A stretch of 42,954 bases of DNA from Christensenellaceae bacterium (GTDB taxonomy: Bacteria > Bacillota > Clostridia > Christensenellales > DTU072), in the NCBI GenBank assembly GCA_031278175.1, contig JAITLB010000185.1, positions 1-42,954 of the forward strand. Reading direction: 5' to 3'. Each line of letters starts with the position of its first letter. Position 1 is the first letter of the stretch. Below the pieces are notes generated by a model, which saw only the letters and a program-made list of their open reading frames with translations, made no database searches and was not told the origin of the DNA. Below are positions 25,514 through 33,830 of the stretch, piece by piece. The position numbers were made by a program, and so were the translations under genes.

Positions 25514-26650
25514 CTACCTCCTTAAAAGCGTTAGTTTAACTAACGCTTTTTTTATGAGATATATTACTACAAATACCAACGGCAAAATGCATTTTGCTAT
25601 TATCGAAATTACAATGTACGTGTTTGTGTCAATTATAATGGTGTTTGCAAAAAAGCCATATGAAAGCGCTAAAAGGAGGGTTATAAATATTACTATGAAA
25701 AACGCTAGCGTGAACACTTTAGTGTGCTTTGCTAGTGCTATATTTGAGAACATCTTTGAAGCCATTACACCATATGTCGAAAGTCTTAATATCATACATG
25801 GAAATCCCGCCAAAGCGCTCAATGCGTGTAGGCGTTCTATTGAATCGTAAAATTTGATTTGCCTAGCATAAGTATAATATGGATTTAGTGTCATGCTTGC
25901 GTACTTTTGTCCCAAAACAAGGACAGTAGGTAAGACCATCAAAACCAAGAATATGCTATACATGCAAATTGTAATTAAATATATTTTAGTTGTACTTTGA
26001 GTCTTTCTTAAATGATTTGCAAATGAAAATATAATAAGCACTTCCGATACTCGCGTTGCTACTATCAATGCAGCTTTATTAACACTTAATATGCTATCAC
26101 TGCCTACAATCGGTAATATCCTTTTAATGTCCATATCAGGCACTCCAAATATCGAAAATAATAAGATAGTAAAAAGCATGATAGGTACAAAAAAGACTGA
26201 AATGCGAGCTAATACACCACCACCTTTAAACACTATATAAACTGCAGGAACTAATATAGCCGACAAAACAACTGTAGTTGGCACTGTAGGTATTATTGAT
26301 GTCTTTAAGAATTGAACGACAATCAACGCATATGAAAAAAGCAAAAAGGCGAATAGTAATATATATACAACAGATATAACTTTTGAAAATTTAGAACCAG
26401 CAATACTCCCAAAAATCTCGTGCGCACTAGCACCTTGATGTTTCTTCATTAGAAATATAATCGGCGCGTCCAAAATCAATAAATATACAATTGAAAGTGT
26501 TATTGTCAATATAAGACTTCTTGTGGTCTCCGCTGATTTTATGATCGGCATAAATGTATATGGCAACATTAATGCTACCCCAACCGCAAGCAAAATTAAC
26601 TGAAGCGCACTTATCTTAATATTTTTAACACTAGCACCTAGTCTCATCAA
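25514..26650 (-). CDS. Spore germination protein, GerB/GerKB family permease
   Basis: This is a 378-residue polytopic membrane protein of the spore germinant-receptor B-subunit family (amino-acid permease superfamily), with about ten membrane helices. The B subunit helps define which germinant is sensed in the inner membrane of the spore. Its ATG overlaps the stop of the GerC-like gene by four bases. The last dozen codons lie on top of a perfect inverted repeat serving as terminator for the convergent gene. Order A-C-B is a variant of the usual A-B-C. Confidence 0.9.
   Translation of the reverse strand: MMRLGASVKNIKISALQLILLAVGVALMLPYTFMPIIKSAETTRSLILTITLSIVYLLILDAPIIFLMKKHQGASAHEIFGSIAGSKFSKVISVVYILLFAFLLFSYALIVVQFLKTSIIPTVPTTVVLSAILVPAVYIVFKGGGVLARISVFFVPIMLFTILLFSIFGVPDMDIKRILPIVGSDSILSVNKAALIVATRVSEVLIIFSFANHLRKTQSTTKIYLITICMYSIFLVLMVLPTVLVLGQKYASMTLNPYYTYARQIKFYDSIERLHALSALAGFPCMILRLSTYGVMASKMFSNIALAKHTKVFTLAFFIVIFITLLLALSYGFFANTIIIDTNTYIVISIIAKCILPLVFVVIYLIKKALVKLTLLRR
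25524..25553 (+). terminator. Intrinsic terminator embedded in the end of the germination gene
   Basis: AAAAGCGTTAG (25524-25534) pairs with CTAACGCTTTT (25540-25550) around TTTAA, followed by TTT (seven T in a row from 25547). It lies 22 bases after the stop of the acyltransferase. On the opposite strand the same bases encode the C-terminal KKALVKLTLLRR of the GerB-like protein. Confidence 0.8.
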
Positions 26651-27855
26651 TCACCTGTAAACGGGTTAATTAATTCGCCAAAATATGTTACGCTGAAATC
26701 TACTATTATATTATTAATTACCATAGCATTAATATATTTGCCGTTTTGCGCGACCATTCTCCATTTATTAGGTGCGCTAACTCGCAATAAATTGCCTATG
26801 CCAAAAATGTCCGTTTCTATTTCGTCTCGCGAAACTGTTAGCGTGTCTTGAATCATACTCTTCATTTTTGACTCAGCTAGTATTTCTATTTGCTCTTTTA
26901 AATTGCTAGCACTTATTGATCTATCGGACTGTTTTAAAATTTCACCAGTTCTAAGCTTAGCTTTTATTTCTACATCCAAGAGGATTTGCTCGTTAGCATA
27001 CTCTACGTTTATACACGAATGCATTTCATACATTTCAACTGCAGTGCTAATTTCATCGTTATAAATAGAGAGTCTTGCCCTTTTAAATTTACCAGCTAAT
27101 GCATTGTAGACGATAGCATCATCTTTAGACATATAAGAGATATATTTAATGCCGTTGAATACGGCCATCCCTTCAAAAGCCAATTCATATTCATCTGACG
27201 CAGCGCCAGAGAGATTTAAATCTTTATTGTTTACTGACACAAAACCCGCAACAGGATCTTGCCCATCTTCTAGTATGTCAATAATGAATTTTAAAGTGGT
27301 AATAAACACACCGTCACTAGATGACTCTATATTCGATCTAGAAGTGCCATAAACATATTCACCTAACAATGTATGCAAGCCAATATCTGCCTTAAAGAGT
27401 TTTTCTATATCCTCATCTTTTATGATGAACAGCAAGGGACGCTCATCAAATTCATCATTCCTTATTATGAAATCTACAAATTCTTGCATTGCTAGTTCAT
27501 TAGATGCCATTCTCTCTGTTAGAAATCTTATTCTGTTATGTGTGCCAAAAAGAGTTTTATCTAATTTGTCTGCTATTGCTGTTATCGCACCACTTAAAGT
27601 ATAATCCGATGCGCTAGTTATTACGCTGGTGCGGCTCTGAGTGACAATACCTGTGTTGGATTGACTATCGCTACCTTTAGAATCTATTATTTCCAAGATG
27701 ACATGAAACAATCCACTTTCATCATAATCATATATCGCGCTATTTGTTATCGCCATATTGCGTGGCTCAATGCCACTGCTACAACTAGCCAACAACATAA
27801 TCGAACAGCATACAGGACACATTATTGCTACGACAAGTGCGCACAACCTTTTCAT
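26647..27855 (-). CDS. Spore germination lipoprotein, Ger(x)C family
   Basis: This is a 402-residue lipoprotein subunit of a nutrient germinant receptor. The signal peptide ends in LLASC, a good lipobox (Cys25), preceded by KR at the N terminus. The N-terminal region matches Ger(x)C (PRNMAITNSAIYDYDES), and the C-terminal part has the long DIEIKAKLRTGEI-like sheet region. It is anchored on the outer face of the spore inner membrane. ATGA overlaps on both sides join it translationally to the A subunit upstream and the B subunit downstream. Confidence 0.9.
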   Translation of the reverse strand: MKRLCALVVAIMCPVCCSIMLLASCSSGIEPRNMAITNSAIYDYDESGLFHVILEIIDSKGSDSQSNTGIVTQSRTSVITSASDYTLSGAITAIADKLDKTLFGTHNRIRFLTERMASNELAMQEFVDFIIRNDEFDERPLLFIIKDEDIEKLFKADIGLHTLLGEYVYGTSRSNIESSSDGVFITTLKFIIDILEDGQDPVAGFVSVNNKDLNLSGAASDEYELAFEGMAVFNGIKYISYMSKDDAIVYNALAGKFKRARLSIYNDEISTAVEMYEMHSCINVEYANEQILLDVEIKAKLRTGEILKQSDRSISASNLKEQIEILAESKMKSMIQDTLTVSRDEIETDIFGIGNLLRVSAPNKWRMVAQNGKYINAMVINNIIVDFSVTYFGELINPFTGD

Positions 27856-29285
27856 TTATCTAACCCGCTACTACTAGCACTTCTTATATTCCCACGCGCT
27901 ATATTCTGAGGTCTTAGCGTAAGTTTCTTTAATGGAAATCTTATAATCGAGTCCTTTAATTCGCTAGTCCTATAAAAGCTCAAAATAGGTACACCAAATG
28001 AATCTATGCTTGCTAATTGCGCTATCATAAACACAATAGCTACACCAATACCAACTATGCCTAATGTTGCACCTAATGCCAAAAATGACAGACGATATAT
28101 CGTCGTAAATTCGTTTAAATTTGGAATGACAAATCCGCTCACCGCTGTAAGTGCTACAATCATAACGCTTGGAGAACTTACTATCCCAGCTCTAACAGCA
28201 GCATCGCCTACTATTAGTGCGCCAACAATTGACACCGCTGAACCGATCGTCTTAGGTAAACGCGTTCCTGATTCTTTCAGTAACTCCATCATAATCATAA
28301 GAAACAACATCTCTACAGCACGTGGGAATGGTGTGTTTGATACAGATTTTATTATCGTCTCTATATATGAAACTGGAAGCATCTCCCTATTATAATTAGT
28401 AACAGCGACAGCCACACCAGGTAGCGATACACTAATTACAAATCCTAATATGCGCATTACTCTCATAAAAGAGCCGAAGAACACACGATGATAATAATCT
28501 TCTGCTGTTTTGAAATTGTCTAAAAACAATTCAGGAATTGTAAGCACATGTGGTGTACCGTCACATAGTATTATTATTCTGCCCTCTAATAAGCGTTTTA
28601 CTGCGATATCAGGTTTCTGTGTCACTCCAATTCCTGACACCGAGGCTAGCGAATTGGATTCCAAATATTGCTCAAGTTTTCCTGACTCAACTATGCCATC
28701 TACATCAATACACCCTAATTTGTATTTAACATTGTCTATAATGTGGGGATCGGCAATCCCTTTAATATACCCTACAGCAACAGTTGTATTTGTTTGCTTT
28801 CCTATTTTCATATTCTCGATTATGAAATCAACAGACTTTAGTTTTCTGCGTAACAGAACAGTACATGTAATTATATCTTCCGTGAATCCTTCCTTAGGTC
28901 CACGCGTGACGTTTTCCGCATCTGGCGATTGGATCGCTCTTTTCTCCCATTTCCTTAAATCAAACAAAAAATACTGTCTATCATAGAATATACCGAGATT
29001 GCCTTCCAATATTTCGGTTATAAATTCTTGCTGACTGTTAGCCAAAGAATGGGCACATCTAGTGGTTAGTTTTAGATCACCTTTGAACGCTGGTGACTTC
29101 AATGGTCCTATCACGTCACGATTCATTAAATCGCGGTCAACTAGTCCATCAACATAAACTAATAACGCTCTGCCGTCTTGCAAATCAAAATATTCAATAG
29201 CTATATCAAAACTAGCACCAATGACATCTTTGATTTCATTATATACTCTATTCAAATAGTTATCATTATCTGCTTTGATTGACAT
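27852..29285 (-). CDS. Spore germination protein, GerA family
   Basis: This is a 477-residue A subunit of a nutrient germinant receptor. It has a soluble N-terminal domain of about 270 residues, then four to six membrane helices. The family core is intact: MLPVSYIETIIKSVSNTPFP and MIMMELLKESGTRLPKTIG, then FVIPNLNEFTT. It is the first gene of the operon. The start is the first sensible ATG, with no Shine-Dalgarno before it. The -10-like element ends only seven bases upstream, and the spacing to a GTATA suits a forespore sigma factor. Confidence 0.93.
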   Translation of the reverse strand: MSIKADNDNYLNRVYNEIKDVIGASFDIAIEYFDLQDGRALLVYVDGLVDRDLMNRDVIGPLKSPAFKGDLKLTTRCAHSLANSQQEFITEILEGNLGIFYDRQYFLFDLRKWEKRAIQSPDAENVTRGPKEGFTEDIITCTVLLRRKLKSVDFIIENMKIGKQTNTTVAVGYIKGIADPHIIDNVKYKLGCIDVDGIVESGKLEQYLESNSLASVSGIGVTQKPDIAVKRLLEGRIIILCDGTPHVLTIPELFLDNFKTAEDYYHRVFFGSFMRVMRILGFVISVSLPGVAVAVTNYNREMLPVSYIETIIKSVSNTPFPRAVEMLFLMIMMELLKESGTRLPKTIGSAVSIVGALIVGDAAVRAGIVSSPSVMIVALTAVSGFVIPNLNEFTTIYRLSFLALGATLGIVGIGVAIVFMIAQLASIDSFGVPILSFYRTSELKDSIIRFPLKKLTLRPQNIARGNIRSASSSGLDK

Positions 29286-29291
29286 ACAACA

Positions 29292-29322
29292 TAATTATGC
29301 TCAACTCTATTCTAAAATATAC
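29292..29322 (-). promoter_or_regulatory. Candidate sigma-G-type forespore promoter of the ger operon
   Basis: On the minus strand, GTATA (29322-29318) fits the -35 consensus GHATR. It is followed after exactly 18 bases by CATAATT (29299-29293), six of seven matches to CATNHTA. Germinant receptor operons are known to be transcribed by sigma-G. The start would fall at or next to the gerA ATG. Confidence 0.5.
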
Positions 29323-29606
29323 TTTGCCATCTAATACTTCAGCATGTATTATACAACCATTTGCGTTAATATTTAGCCATATATAAATTTAAGCGGATAT
29401 CTTGTCTATTATTGCCTTGGTAAAAATGCTACTATAGAGTACGGGACTTCGATGTACGGTGTCCCGATCTAGTTAAATAAAAACGCATAAACCACACTAA
29501 ATTAGAACTTCAAAACTCTGTATTAGAGAACGGTAAAATCGATGGCATTTTAAGCTGTGTGTTTTTGCGCACGTGTTCTTTTCTTTGCGAAAATTAAAAT
29601 GTATAC
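29323..29606. other. Spacer with two extended hairpins
   Basis: No gene is seen. Hairpin one is CGGGAC (29442-29447)/GTCCCG (29461-29466), with outer ACTA/TAGT (29431-29434, 29470-29473). Element two is described separately at 29484-29569. This segment lies between the terminator of the upstream operon and gerA. Confidence 0.4.
29484..29569. other. Candidate three-way-junction element
   Basis: CGCATAAACCACAC (29484-29497) pairs with GTGTGTTTTTGCG (29557-29569), with one bulge and one mismatch. It encloses CTCT-GTATT-AGAG (29516-29528) and TAAAAT-CGATGGC-ATTTTA (29534-29552). It resembles the 5077-5172 element in plan, including a CGATG apical loop, without overall sequence identity. The strand is undetermined. 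Confidence 0.35.
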
Positions 29607-29640
29607 AAAAAAAGCTCTTGGGTACTACCACAAGAGCTTT
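29607..29640 (-). terminator. Terminator of the glk-like to coiled-coil operon
   Basis: Read on the minus strand, AAAGCTCTTG (29640-29631) pairs with CAAGAGCTTT (29620-29611) around a 10-base loop and is followed by four more T (29610-29607), a run of seven. It lies about 200 bases after the coiled-coil gene stop. It is a textbook intrinsic terminator. Confidence 0.85.
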
Positions 29641-29759
29641 GGATCGTTACATATGCGATATAATATTATGTTGTTTTTAAAGTAGCACTATATAGAGTTT
29701 GCTAAGTTAGCATCGCCATATACCTGGTAGTGTTCTAAAACACGCAAATAAATACACGC

Positions 29760-29786
29760 ACTACTACTACTACTAGTACTACTACT
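29760..29786. repeat. ACT trinucleotide microsatellite
   Basis: Nine trinucleotides, five ACT, one AGT and three ACT, lie between the coiled-coil gene stop and its terminator. They sit in untranslated sequence, so a change in copy number would not shift a reading frame. Confidence 0.8.
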
Positions 29787-29838
29787 TTGTCCGATTGTTA
29801 CAAACAGTGCGCATTCGCGTTTTATACAGTAACTGGGG

Positions 29839-30342
29839 TTATTGAGGTTTTGGTTGTCCTGGCAACACCCCTTGGTTGTTGTTCTTTAGAGCGTCATTAA
29901 TCATACCTAGCGCGTCTGACAAATTCCTCTGTGCCTCGCCTAGCATATCATTTACCTCAGATTTGATCTGAGACATTATTTTCTCTCTGTATTCTGTCGC
30001 CCGTTGTTTGATGGTCTCGGCTTCGCGCTGTGCTTGATATACAATGTTATGTTCGCTCAGAATTTGCTCAGCTCTTTGTTGCGCCATCATTACAATATTT
30101 GATGCTTTCTGCGTTTCATCCTGCAGATTATAATCATTTTTGCGTGCAACACTAGCCGCCGGCGCAGCCGCTTTTTTGCTAGACGTTGCGCGTTGTATGG
30201 CAGACGGATAATTGTCTCTAATCCTATTTATAATATTAACTATTACCTCAGCGTCTACCGTTACTCCGGAACCGAAAAAACTCTTTTTTCCGTTATCAAG
30301 TTCTTCTTCTATTTGCAACAATAGATCTTCTATGTCTTCCAT
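29839..30342 (-). CDS. Coiled-coil protein of the clostridial coaD-linked family
   Basis: This 167-residue soluble protein has an acidic N terminus (MEDIEDLLLQIEEELDNGKK) and a middle coiled coil (about residues 75-145) rich in Gln, Glu and Ala (AQREAETIKQRATEYREKI). It ends in a Gly/Pro/Gln-rich tail. Proteins of this plan follow coaD in many Clostridia and are sometimes called ATPase or DivIVA-like, though I see no P-loop here. The start overlaps the RsmD-CoaD stop by 13 bases, with AGAGGA as ribosome site. It is the last gene before the terminator at 29607-29640. Confidence 0.7.
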   Translation of the reverse strand: MEDIEDLLLQIEEELDNGKKSFFGSGVTVDAEVIVNIINRIRDNYPSAIQRATSSKKAAAPAASVARKNDYNLQDETQKASNIVMMAQQRAEQILSEHNIVYQAQREAETIKQRATEYREKIMSQIKSEVNDMLGEAQRNLSDALGMINDALKNNNQGVLPGQPKPQ

Positions 30343-31352
30343 TTTTTTTCCTCTGCAAGAATTTCGTTAAGTATTGACTTATCAACTAGCATATCAATAT
30401 TTTCTTTAGCCTGCATTCGTTCTTTTACTATGGTGCTACTAATTCCAGTGTCTTTTGCTGATATTAGTATGGTCTCTACTCCCCCATGCGTCTTGTTATA
30501 TTCAGCCATCTGCTCTTCATATTGTGAGTCAACAGCCGACCTAAAACCTCTAATTATATATTGTATACCAGATTGCTTACAATAGTCAATGACTAGACCT
30601 GGGAAAAACACAATTTTTAGCCTTTTCCGGTATGGTTTTAACGATTTCTCGATAAAATGCAATCTTTTCTTCAAAGTAAACGTTGGTTTCTTGTCAGGAT
30701 TGGTCAAAACCACCACGTGTACTATATCGAATTTTTCTAACGCTTTTTCAACCAAATACTTGTGGCCCAACGTAAAAGGATCAAAAGTCCCTGTTAGTGC
30801 GACTTTAGTTGCGCGTTTAACTATGGATATTGTTGATGCTCCATAATCTCTTGTAACTGTCTCAGCAAATGCTTGTGGCAGTTTGTATTGTGGATCACCG
30901 CGTCTTCGCTCAAGCACAATAATGCCGTCTGCATTTAATATCTCTTTGTCCGCTATTAAAGCTAGAACGTCACTTTCTAAATTAGCATCATACGGTGGGT
31001 CAATAAAAATTATGTCAAATATAAACCCACGATGCGCTAGTTCCGAAATTGCTGCTCTATAATCTTTATGTATAACCTCTGCATTTTCATGCAGTTTAGC
31101 TAAGTTGTTCTTTATGCAAGTAATTGCATCACGTGAATGATCGCAAAATACCGCGCTTGTGGCCGAGCGGGAGATCGCTTCAATGCCAAGTGCGCCACTT
31201 CCCGCAAAGAGATCTAAGACCACAGCGCCATCCGTTTTATTGCGAATTAGATTAAAAACTGCTTCTTTAACTCGATCCGTTGTCGGTCGCACAGTTGAAC
31301 CAGATACAGTAATTAAGCCTCGTCCTTTATGCTTTCCAGCAATGACTCTCAT
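30330..31352 (-). CDS. RsmD-CoaD fusion: 16S rRNA m2G966 methyltransferase + phosphopantetheine adenylyltransferase
   Basis: One 340-residue frame joins two enzymes usually encoded by adjacent genes. Residues 1-180 are RsmD: RVIAGKHKGRGL, TTDRVKEAVFN, the SAM loop DLFAGSGALGIEA and catalytic DPPY (118-121). Residues 181-340 are CoaD, which adenylates 4'-phosphopantetheine in CoA synthesis: ALTGTFDPFTLGH (TxGH motif), then IRGFRSAVDSQYEEQMAEYN and the final SSTIVKERM. There is no linker; SIVKR runs directly into ATKVALTG. ATG 31352 is chosen because AGGAGA lies before it and RVIAGKHKGR is the normal RsmD start. It begins four bases after the cyclo-ligase stop. Confidence 0.93.
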   Translation of the reverse strand: MRVIAGKHKGRGLITVSGSTVRPTTDRVKEAVFNLIRNKTDGAVVLDLFAGSGALGIEAISRSATSAVFCDHSRDAITCIKNNLAKLHENAEVIHKDYRAAISELAHRGFIFDIIFIDPPYDANLESDVLALIADKEILNADGIIVLERRRGDPQYKLPQAFAETVTRDYGASTISIVKRATKVALTGTFDPFTLGHKYLVEKALEKFDIVHVVVLTNPDKKPTFTLKKRLHFIEKSLKPYRKRLKIVFFPGLVIDYCKQSGIQYIIRGFRSAVDSQYEEQMAEYNKTHGGVETILISAKDTGISSTIVKERMQAKENIDMLVDKSILNEILAEEKKWKT

Positions 31353-31356
31353 ATAT

Positions 31357-31887
31357 TTAGCTTCTTCTCCTGGTACTCGGGCGCAGCACGCCATTGTCCG
31401 TGATTATAATATCCATAGGTATATCTAAATCTGTTGCGAAAACATTAATTGTCTCGTAGTCAGAATATGCTATCCCTACTTTTAATGAATTTAAATTTTT
31501 TAAGAACCGATCATACCACCCTAAACCGCGTCCTAATCTGTTAAACTGATTATCAAATGCCATGCAAGGCACAAATACTAGATCAGGCACTAAAAGGGCG
31601 CTTTGAGCATTATCGCAATATTGAGGGTTTAATAACACAAACTCAATTTTGTCATAGTTTGTGCTAGGAACACCTACAAGTTTATCCTCTAACGCTTTTG
31701 CTATAATACAACTTGTGTCTGGTTCATCCTTGATTGAGTTAAATAAAAATACAACTTTTGCATTTATAAACTCCTCAAGACCAAATACAAACTGGTTGAT
31801 AGCTTGATCTTTACCGATCCTGTTTTCAGGATGGATTGTCCGTATTTTCTTTCTTAGCTCTGCCTTCGAGTTTTGAATCAAACTCAT
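31357..31887 (-). CDS. 5-formyltetrahydrofolate cyclo-ligase
   Basis: This ATP-dependent enzyme turns 5-formyl-THF into 5,10-methenyl-THF and so clears a folate dead-end. It has 176 residues, the usual size. The N-terminal SKAELRKKIR helix and the diagnostic loop NRLGRGLGWYDRFL (residues 116-129) with the phosphate-binding glycines are intact. Its ATG overlaps the stop of the ACT protein (ATGA), and the RsmD-CoaD gene starts four bases later, so it is a mid-operon gene. Confidence 0.92.
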   Translation of the reverse strand: MSLIQNSKAELRKKIRTIHPENRIGKDQAINQFVFGLEEFINAKVVFLFNSIKDEPDTSCIIAKALEDKLVGVPSTNYDKIEFVLLNPQYCDNAQSALLVPDLVFVPCMAFDNQFNRLGRGLGWYDRFLKNLNSLKVGIAYSDYETINVFATDLDIPMDIIITDNGVLRPSTRRRS

Positions 31888-32309
31888 ATAGGCAAATCAC
31901 TTCCCATCAAATTGATACCATTCTTTTCAAGTATCGCAGCCGTGCTTTCATTGTCATCTACTTTGATTAGAATAATTGCATTGCTCTTTTTTGTACCTGC
32001 AAACGAATATAAATATCCAATGTTGATTTTAGCCTTTTCTAAGATATCTAACACTTTGAACATTTCACCGGGTTTGTCGTCCACATTAAAACCTATTAAA
32101 TCAGTAGATGAAGCATTAAAGCCGTTTTCTTTTAATGTCTTTATTGCGGCTACATTATCATCAGTTATGGCACGCAAAATGCCATATTCCTCAGTGTCTG
32201 CTATTGACATCGCTCGTATGTTTATATTGGCATTTGCCAATACTTTTGAAAACTCAGCTATACGCCCGCTTCTATTTTCTAAAAATACAGCTATTTGATT
32301 TACTAACAT
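31884..32309 (-). CDS. Tandem ACT-domain protein
   Basis: This 141-residue cytoplasmic protein consists of two ACT ligand-binding domains (about 1-68 and 70-138; VFLENRSGRIAEFSKVL and GFNVDDKPGEMFKVLDIL). Small proteins of this kind commonly accompany paaK and iorAB and probably sense an amino acid, perhaps an aromatic one. GGCAGGT lies upstream. It sits between paaK and the cyclo-ligase, overlapping the latter by four bases. No catalytic domain is attached. Confidence 0.85.
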   Translation of the reverse strand: MLVNQIAVFLENRSGRIAEFSKVLANANINIRAMSIADTEEYGILRAITDDNVAAIKTLKENGFNASSTDLIGFNVDDKPGEMFKVLDILEKAKINIGYLYSFAGTKKSNAIILIKVDDNESTAAILEKNGINLMGSDLPI

Positions 32310-32383
32310 AGTTTTTTACCTGCCTTGATTAATATTGAATTTGACATGTTGTTCGATTAGTCTTTCATTTCAAGCAACCTCGA

Positions 32384-33697
32384 TTAAAGACTCCGTTTGT
32401 CGGTCACGCGTTGAGCCTTGCCTTCACTACGTTTAACGCTACCATACGACACCAATTTAACGCTTGCACTAACACCTATAGCAGAGGAAATATCCGATTT
32501 AACTTTTGATACCAATTCCTCAATCTCTTTTATTTCGTCAAACTTAGCATCAGCTTTTAATTCTATAGCAATTTCCATTACATCAAGATTGTTGACCCTG
32601 TCGACAGTTATATGGTAGTGCGATGAAATCCTTTCATCTGACGCTATTAAAGCACTCTCGACTTGCGATGGGAATACATTTACACCGCGAATAATGAGCA
32701 TATCGTCTGAACGCCCTTTTATTCGCTTAAGCCTTAATCCTGTTCGACCGCATGGACATGGCGAATCATCTAGTGCCGTAATGTCTCGCGTTCTATATCT
32801 AATGAGAGGCATGCCTTCTTTAGTCAATGTTGTAAAAACCAGCTCGCCTCTTTCACCATATGGTAATGGCTTGAGAGTATCAACATCTATTACCTCAGGA
32901 TAAAAATGATCGTCCCATATATGTGATCCTATTTGATATTCACATTCCGAGGCGACACCTGGTCCAGATATTTCAGATAAGCCGTATATATCATAGGCTT
33001 TAATGCCGAGTTTTTCCTCTATCTCTTTTCGCATTTCCTCTGACCACGGTTCAGCACCAAATATACCCCATTTCAGATTAAGATCTTTAGCTGTATACCC
33101 TGCCTTTATCAGCTCGTCTGCTAAATACACCGCGTATGACGGTGTACAACAAATACCATCAGCTGCAAAATCAACTAAGAGAGTCAATTGTCTAGGTGTG
33201 TTTCCTGCCGATACTGGCACCACTGTAAGCCCTAATAACTCACCACCATAGTGTAGACCTAAACCGCCAGTAAACAAACCATAACCGTATGCTACATGCA
33301 GTGTTGAACTGGTGTTGGCACCAGCTGCTACAAGACCTCTTGCGCAACAAGCAGACCATATATCAATATCACTTTTTGTATAGCCCACTACCGTAAGCTT
33401 ACCCGTAGTACCCGATGAAGCGTGCAAACGTACAATATCTTCTTTGTTCGTTGCTAGCATCCCAAAAGGATAATTATCGCGCAAATCCTGCTTAGTTGTA
33501 AATGGAAGCTTTACTATATCGTCAATGCTTTTGATGTCTGACGGCTTAATATTTGCTTTGTCCATTTTAGCCCGATAGGGTGGTACTGCCTCGTACACTC
33601 TATTTACAACATCTATTAATCGCTCAGATTGTAGTTTCTTCTTTGCAACTTTGTCTAGACATTCATTCTTTTGATCGTAATACATAATTTTATCCAT
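32384..33697 (-). CDS. paaK: Phenylacetate-CoA ligase family (aryl-acid CoA ligase)
   Basis: This adenylate-forming enzyme activates phenylacetate or a related aryl acid to its CoA thioester via an acyl-AMP. It has 437 residues. The P-loop-like A3 motif is LHASSGTTGK (residues 91-100), and YGLSEISGPG and the RYRTRDI motif follow. The C-terminal lid has RIKGRSDDMLIIRGVNVFPSQVE. In anaerobes it pairs with indolepyruvate ferredoxin oxidoreductase in aromatic amino-acid metabolism, and iorB is directly upstream here. The first ATG is taken; there is no strong ribosome site. Confidence 0.92.
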   Translation of the reverse strand: MDKIMYYDQKNECLDKVAKKKLQSERLIDVVNRVYEAVPPYRAKMDKANIKPSDIKSIDDIVKLPFTTKQDLRDNYPFGMLATNKEDIVRLHASSGTTGKLTVVGYTKSDIDIWSACCARGLVAAGANTSSTLHVAYGYGLFTGGLGLHYGGELLGLTVVPVSAGNTPRQLTLLVDFAADGICCTPSYAVYLADELIKAGYTAKDLNLKWGIFGAEPWSEEMRKEIEEKLGIKAYDIYGLSEISGPGVASECEYQIGSHIWDDHFYPEVIDVDTLKPLPYGERGELVFTTLTKEGMPLIRYRTRDITALDDSPCPCGRTGLRLKRIKGRSDDMLIIRGVNVFPSQVESALIASDERISSHYHITVDRVNNLDVMEIAIELKADAKFDEIKEIEELVSKVKSDISSAIGVSASVKLVSYGSVKRSEGKAQRVTDKRSL

Positions 33698-33830
33698 CTG
33701 TATGCTAGGACAATAAAGTCCATCAATTAGATTTTATTGCACACCTCGCGTTAAAGATTTCACAAGGCTTTGCTTAATCACTACACAAACGCATTTAAAC
33801 TCGAATTTGTAGTGTTTAGTTTCTATACAC

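Noticed and set aside
27149..28986. Long plus-strand frames opposite the germination genes
   Set aside because: They are antisense shadows of gerC and gerA; the minus-strand proteins carry the conserved motifs.
31353..31394. Fourteen-residue N-terminal extension of RsmD-CoaD
   Set aside because: It overlaps the upstream cyclo-ligase end, and the AGGAGA site points to ATG 31352, where RsmD proteins normally begin.
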